Shown: one piece after another, positions 59,447 to 64,000 of the stretch
Layout of the letters: each line of letters opens with the position of its first letter
Position numbering within the stretch: position 1 is the stretch's first letter
Assembly: GCA_001600455.1 (NCBI GenBank)
Contig: BCKC01000009.1
Coordinates: forward strand, 372,001 to 436,000
Source: Endocalyx cinctus
Lineage: Eukaryota; Ascomycota; Sordariomycetes; Amphisphaeriales; Apiosporaceae
DNA: 64,000 nucleotides
Reading direction: 5' to 3'
The notes under the pieces: generated by a model
The model's database searches: none
What the model was told of the DNA's origin: nothing
The model's input: the letters and a program-made list of their open reading frames with translations, nothing else
Program-made: the position numbers and the translations under genes

Positions 59447-61708
59447 ATGGGTAGATTTAGTATGAGAAGACTCCTTGGTTGGGATACCCACCCACGTCAT
59501 CGTCATAATGACTGGTCTATCCACGAGTCGCGTCGACGATGTAAGTAGTACCCGACGCGAAGAAAACGAATAGACAATTGACTTGAAATCATTTTCAAAG
59601 TGTTACCTATACATCACGACCAAAATCTCGAATCCGCTATCCCTGCTCCCGAAGTCACCAAAGTCGCTTTACGTCTCCGATACCTCGTCGAGGAAAGCGT
59701 GCCGTGCGAATTGGACGAAGATTCAATTACCAAACCTCACAGCAATGTTATTACTCCCAACGTCGTAAGGGCCGCCAAAGAGGCTGGCGGGTCGGAGAAT
59801 AGAGCTTGCGTGGTGTACTGTCTTTTGGTCGTCAAGCGCTGGTTTAAGCATCAGGCGCTCTGCGAGCTATGGGATGCCGATCTTCACCAAGTTCGTGCTA
59901 TCGCCTGCGAAGTCATCGCGAAGCATATGTGAGCACTCTCGAAAAAAACATTTCACCCGATTACCACAAGTGGGTAGACAAGAATTGATATACTGATATT
60001 CCTTAGTATCGAAGCCGAAGAGGATATGGATTATCTCCTTCACGCAGTCTTATTGAAGAGATATTCTACTATGATCGACGGCAAACCCACGCCACCCGTC
60101 AACGTTATCGAAAAAGCCGTTGATCTTCATGCATTGCGGGTAATTGGTTCCTCTGGCTACCAAAAATGCATAGGTTACCTCTGGAAAGGTTGGTTGATCC
60201 AAGATGAAGATGATCCCGCCAGTTTCGTCGATTACAAAGATCGGGATAACCTGTCTTTCTGGCCCCACCTCGACCCGGATCGAATGAGAGCACCCATGTA
60301 CCAGAACGCGTTCCAGATGTTGATCTCCATCATTTACTTGGCTTTGTATACCGGCGCTATCAACACCATTAATCCCCGCGGAGATTTGGATTTCGTCGAG
60401 ATTCTCCTTTACGTCTTTACCCTTGGTTTCATCTTCGACGAGCTTACCAAGTTTTGGAAGGCCGGTTACCACATTCTAGGTTTCTGGAACGCTTTCAATA
60501 ACACCATGTACGCGCTGCTCATGGTGTCCTTGGCTATGCGGTTCGTTGCCATGAGCCACCCTTGGGACGACGGGGGTCAGCGCGCAAAGTACAACCAGCT
60601 GAGCTATAACTTCCTCGCTTTCACTGCTCCGATGTTTTGGGCCCGTCTCCTTCTCTACCTAGACTCATTTAGGTTCTTTGGTGCCATGCTCGTCGTGCTT
60701 AAGGTGATGATGAAGGAGAGTATCGTAAGTATATCCTACCTAGAATGCGTGATATACCGTTTACTGACCCTGATTATTACAGATATTTTTCGCTTTACTT
60801 GTTGTAATGATTATCGGTTTCCTACAGGCTTTCATTGGTATGGACTACGCGGACGACATGGCCGGGGAAGACACCAAGTTTATCCTCCAAGCCATGGCGA
60901 ACGCCGTAATGCAGAGCCCCGATTTTAGCGGCTTCGAACGCTTCAGTCCTCCATTTGGCATCATACTATACTACATATTTACATTTGTTGTCATGGTACG
61001 TTTTCTATCGCATACACTATAGATTTGAGTATTTATGGTATGAAAATATATGCTGACATTTTACTCTCCTAGGTCGTTCTTCTTAATAGTGAGTCACTTT
61101 GAGTTGTGATAATATAGAATTGCTTCTATACCTACAGTATCGTGTAACTCTGCTAACTTTGGTATCTAGTTTTGATCGCTCTCTATAACTCGGCGTATGA
61201 GGATATCTACGATAATGCGGATGACGAGTTTCTGGCTCTTTTCTCGCAGAAAACGATGCAGTTTGTCAGAGCACCAGATGAGAACGTCTTCATCGCTCCG
61301 TTTAACCTCATCGAGATCTTCTTTCTGATCTTGCCTTTCGAATGGTGGCTTCCTAAGAAGCAGTATGAACGTCTTAACGATATCGTCATGTCCATCGTGT
61401 ACTCCCCTCTGCTCGTTTGCGCGGCTATCTATGAAGTGAGATCGGCCAAGGATATCCGCCAGAACAGGAAGAGAGGTGACGTAGACGAGGATACAATTGA
61501 GGAGTGGGAGCAGATGATCGATGACGTTGATTTCGAGAGCGAAGGCTGGACTAAGAAGGTGACTGAGTGCAAAGCTAATGTCGAGGTCGAGCCCGCCGTT
61601 CTTGAGGTTCAGAAGCTGAGAGACGAGGTCGAGCAATTAAAGTCGTTGCTGGAGAATATTAATACGCAGCTGATTTCGAAGAGCGGTAGTGGAGAGAGCC
61701 TGCTATAG
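59447..61708 (+). CDS. yvc1: TRP-type vacuolar calcium channel (Yvc1/TRPY1)
   Basis: Six exons (59447-59540, 59601-59928, 60007-60724, 60783-60995, 61073-61088, 61170-61708) encode 635 residues. It is a vacuolar cation channel releasing Ca2+ to the cytosol. The N-terminal soluble domain (ENRACVVYCLLVVKRWFKHQ) is followed by linker DLHALRVIGSSGYQKCIGYL and about six membrane segments (YQNAFQMLISIIYLALYTG; GFIFDELTKFW; MFWARLLLYLDSFRFFGAML). A pore-adjacent helix IFFALLVVMIIGFLQAFIG and MDYADD come next. The gating helix ends FGIILYYIFTFVVM-VVLLN-I. The cytosolic tail has an acidic stretch and a coiled coil (LRDEVEQLKSLLENINTQ). Exon 5 is only 16 bases. All junctions are GT-AG and frame-consistent. 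Confidence 0.94.
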
Positions 61709-62086
61709 GCTTAAAACTCCGGATCTTGAATACGGCGAATGAAACGAGGGAACGAAGGATGTGACCATGGCATCTATAATGTAATGGGGTGGCTATTTGT
61801 TATTCCTTGAACGCGTTTTGAATTCTGGTCAAAGAGGAGCTCGTGATACGCAAATATGAGGTGCAATTTTCGGTTCATATTTTGGAACTGTTAATTATCA
61901 GAGAAATTGTGATCTAATAGCCTCTGCTATATTTGGCATGTGTGCATATATATATATATATACTCTGGAAAATATCTTACACGGTGACTAAGCATCCGCA
62001 AGTTTCTTCTCATAAAACATACAGGCTGTGGACGATTATTGCATCTATTTTATTTCTATGCTTTATACTTTTCATTTCCTCGTCTA
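61709..62086. other. Intergenic between convergent genes
   Basis: AT-rich, with a short (TA)n run near 61946-61960. No feature seen. Confidence 0.5.
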
Positions 62087-62389
62087 TCACATCCCGGTCT
62101 GCGCCTGTTTTGCCCTGAACCCGTGCACCCGATGCCTCCTGTGGTTATCCTGGTTTTCTGCCCCGCAATCGCCGCAGAGCAGGGAGCCGTCCTCGCGCTG
62201 CAGCGTGCACTTGCAAGTGCACATGCACCCCTTGTACGCCGAGTCGTTTTTTCCCCAGAGTTCGACCCTTTCGCATACCAGGCACAGGGGCGGCACGCTC
62301 ATGGGCGCCGAGGAAGACGCCGCGGGCTCCTGCGCTAGGTTCGGGCACGCGCAGTGGTCGCATTGGCATATGAGGTGTTCTGCCGTCAT
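62087..62389 (-). CDS. Small cysteine-rich, probably metal-binding protein
   Basis: Single exon, 100 residues, with an A-rich leader on the coding strand just before the ATG at 62389. It has twelve cysteines, all in paired or clustered form: CQC and HCAC (residues 8-15), CLVC (36-39), CMCTCKC (55-61) and CGDC (72-75), plus several histidines. CxC runs are typical of metallothionein-like proteins, and the CxxC pairs of zinc knuckles. No signal peptide or membrane segment is visible. The last 25 residues are basic (NHRRHRVHGFRAKQ). It could be a cytosolic metal buffer or zinc-ribbon protein. Codon use is GC-rich at third positions like its neighbours, which supports a genuine gene. I do not recognise the family. 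Confidence 0.72.
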   Translation of the reverse strand: MTAEHLICQCDHCACPNLAQEPAASSSAPMSVPPLCLVCERVELWGKNDSAYKGCMCTCKCTLQREDGSLLCGDCGAENQDNHRRHRVHGFRAKQAQTGM

Positions 62390-63710
62390 GTTTTTTTTTT
62401 TTTTTTTTTAACTTTTTGTGCGGTATGTCCCAGGGGGGGAATTTATTTATAGAAGTGGACTTAGATTGGTTTCTGAGCTGGATATGATATTCAAAAATGG
62501 ATTTTTATCTATAGTTACTGGTAAAAAAAAAAGAATTGCTAACGACGCGGATGAGTTTGCATGGTGGTGGTGAGAGGGCACGGTTCTACGACCATAATAT
62601 CTTGTATCCAGGCCGCACGTACGGTCAATCTGAAAGCGGAAAAGTTCAGTGATGACTTCTTTCTTCTACGTAAAAGAGTGTCTAGAATTGACATTGTTTA
62701 TTGTTCGCCGTTTCTTTCATGCCATTCGGGTGATTCACTAGTTGCCAAATCATACTCGTTTTGATCCTCGAGCAAAGAACCATGTTCTCCCCTAACTCAT
62801 ATTGAAATGATTCTCAATGTGATTTTACCTCGTGACTTGAATAATGATTTATTTTTCGCAATTCTTGTATCTTTTTCGTCTTTTTCATTTTCTTGTTCAA
62901 CCGGAACATGTGTTCTGTCGCCAAGCTCATCGCCTCTTGCTGACACCCTGAAACCTGCTCAAGTTGACCATTAATTAACCATTCCACATGAATCATCTAG
63001 TTGGTTAAATGAATTAACCCAAACAAGTTCCATTTAAATGGCGTGTTGCATTGCTGCACCGAAGAAACAGTTTGCGCAGTTCCGGTGGAATGCTACCGTG
63101 AACTTTTCGAAGAGACTCGTTGAGGACCAGGGATTCTCTCATCCATCTATACCTCGCGCTTTTAAGTATATTGGGGTGATACTTTTGTTTTCTCTCCAAA
63201 TATCATGATGTTTATATTTTTGGATGAAGTATGCTGTGCATGTATCCATAGAATCGAATGCACCATCGAAGTTCTGATGCAAAAACCGGGAGCCTGGACA
63301 GGTGACCCCCAAAACACCTGGGAAATAAAAACAGGATATGCTAAAGATTCAACGATGATATATATATTATTACAGGTAGAACAGGCAGGGTAACAATATA
63401 TAATAGGTAAACATACCCGAATCCCGACAGCAATCTGACATGCGACGGGCGCGTGGGATGGGATCTAGATCAGCAGCCACGTTGACGTCATCCACCGAAC
63501 CTATCCCTGATTTCAAGAACGTGTATCAAAACATGACCTCAGCATTTCTCGTAACGTCCATAAAAACTTCAAGAAATATTTTAATAAATTTCCCAGACTT
63601 GCCTAATTCAACTTAAGACTATTTTTTTTTAATCGCTTAAAACTAATTTTCCTGATTTTCATAAAATTTTCATGTAATTATATTCTACTTAAATAATAAT
63701 ACTAGCGAAA
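62390..63710. other. Intergenic
   Basis: AT-rich. Short frames at 62814, 63014 and 63205 lack features. Promoter of the next gene is at the right end. Confidence 0.5.
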
Positions 63711-64000
63711 ATGGAGATTAACGTCCCCGGCTTCTTCAACTCCCACATCCCGGACAAGTACAAGCAAGGAGGTCGGAACGCCATCGTGATAGACAGCCAC
63801 GGGCCGAACCATAACGACCCGGGGTTCTTGTCGAGCGACTTCCCCCGCGGCAAGCCCAAGCTATACGTGACGGCCGAGAGCGATGACTTCGACCAGCTCA
63901 CGCTAGCCGAGTGGCGGGACGAAGGGTTCGACGTGGAGTATCTATCCATGGGGCCGGGCGGGGCGCAGTACCGTTCCTTACTACAATCGCTGGGGACGAG
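63711..64000 (+). CDS. Probable dienelactone hydrolase-like protein, 3' end cut
   Basis: Partial gene from the ATG at 63711 to the window end, 96 codons seen. The visible part (MEINVPGFFNSHIPDKYKQG; KPKLYVTAESDDFDQLTLAE then WRDEGFDVEYLSMGPGG) resembles the N-terminus of a fungal dienelactone hydrolase-like group with an alpha/beta-hydrolase fold. The catalytic residues would lie beyond the window. There is no signal peptide. The reading is from memory of the family, so the product name is moderate confidence; the coding nature (continuous frame, GC-rich third positions) is strong. Confidence 0.65.
   Translation, partial: MEINVPGFFNSHIPDKYKQGGRNAIVIDSHGPNHNDPGFLSSDFPRGKPKLYVTAESDDFDQLTLAEWRDEGFDVEYLSMGPGGAQYRSLLQSLGT

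Noticed and set aside
1..64000. tRNA genes
   Set aside because: Scanning by eye for B-box motifs (GGTTCGANTCC) on both strands gave only partial matches, such as near 12513 and 21619, with no pairing A-box or acceptor stem. A tRNAscan-SE run would settle this.
1..64000. CRISPR arrays, bacterial operons or a prophage
   Set aside because: The introns, gene families and spacing are eukaryotic; no regularly spaced direct repeats were seen.

Overview
The window is a piece of a filamentous ascomycete (Pezizomycotina) genome. The genes are split by short spliceosomal introns (about 50-100 bases, GTAAGT/GTATGT-type donors, CT-AC branch sites). Intergenic DNA is AT-rich, with homopolymer and CT tracts. 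Typical fungal families are present: two Zn2Cys6 regulators, a DHA2-type transporter, a HAK potassium transporter and a TRPY-type vacuolar channel. Gene content fits Sordariomycetes, perhaps Xylariales, but that placement is inferred from general resemblance only. I rebuilt the gene models by hand from splice signals and reading-frame continuity; no transcript or database was consulted. There are 18 gene models (one cut by the window end) plus a few relics.

Layout. 0-10 kb is a housekeeping stretch: ribosomal protein L39 (+), SKP1 of SCF ubiquitin ligases (-), and a large seven-membrane-segment DUF4203-type protein (-). 9.8-15 kb is a gene-poor gap with microsatellites and one faint coding relic. 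15-35 kb looks accessory: an alpha/beta hydrolase, a secreted EGF plus beta-propeller protein, a RidA-monoamine oxidase fusion with a peroxisomal tail, a small basic protein, a Zn2Cys6 regulator, a DHA2 transporter with an unusually long tail, and a second Zn2Cys6 regulator with an apparent 3-base exon. 36-45.5 kb holds an F-box protein, a transglutaminase-like protein and a HAK potassium transporter. 45.5-53 kb is gene-poor and disturbed. It contains a hidden two-exon gene for a 67-residue cysteine-rich secreted protein, a BTB/POZ protein, two diverged copies of an LTR-like repeat, and fragments of other genes. 54-64 kb has a GH2 glycosidase, a zinc-finger/APH-kinase fusion whose first intron appears to be GC-AG, the Yvc1-type channel, a small 12-cysteine protein, and the start of a probable dienelactone hydrolase-like gene.

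How they may work together. SKP1 and the F-box protein are partners by family, though 33 kb apart. The 15-35 kb block (hydrolase, amine oxidase fused to an imine-handling domain, transporter, two regulators) could be a small catabolic or detoxification locus. It has no backbone synthase gene, so it is not an obvious biosynthetic cluster. The most notable single items are the RidA-MAO-PTS1 architecture, the 3-base exon, the concealed cysteine-rich secreted protein, and the zinc finger-APH fusion.
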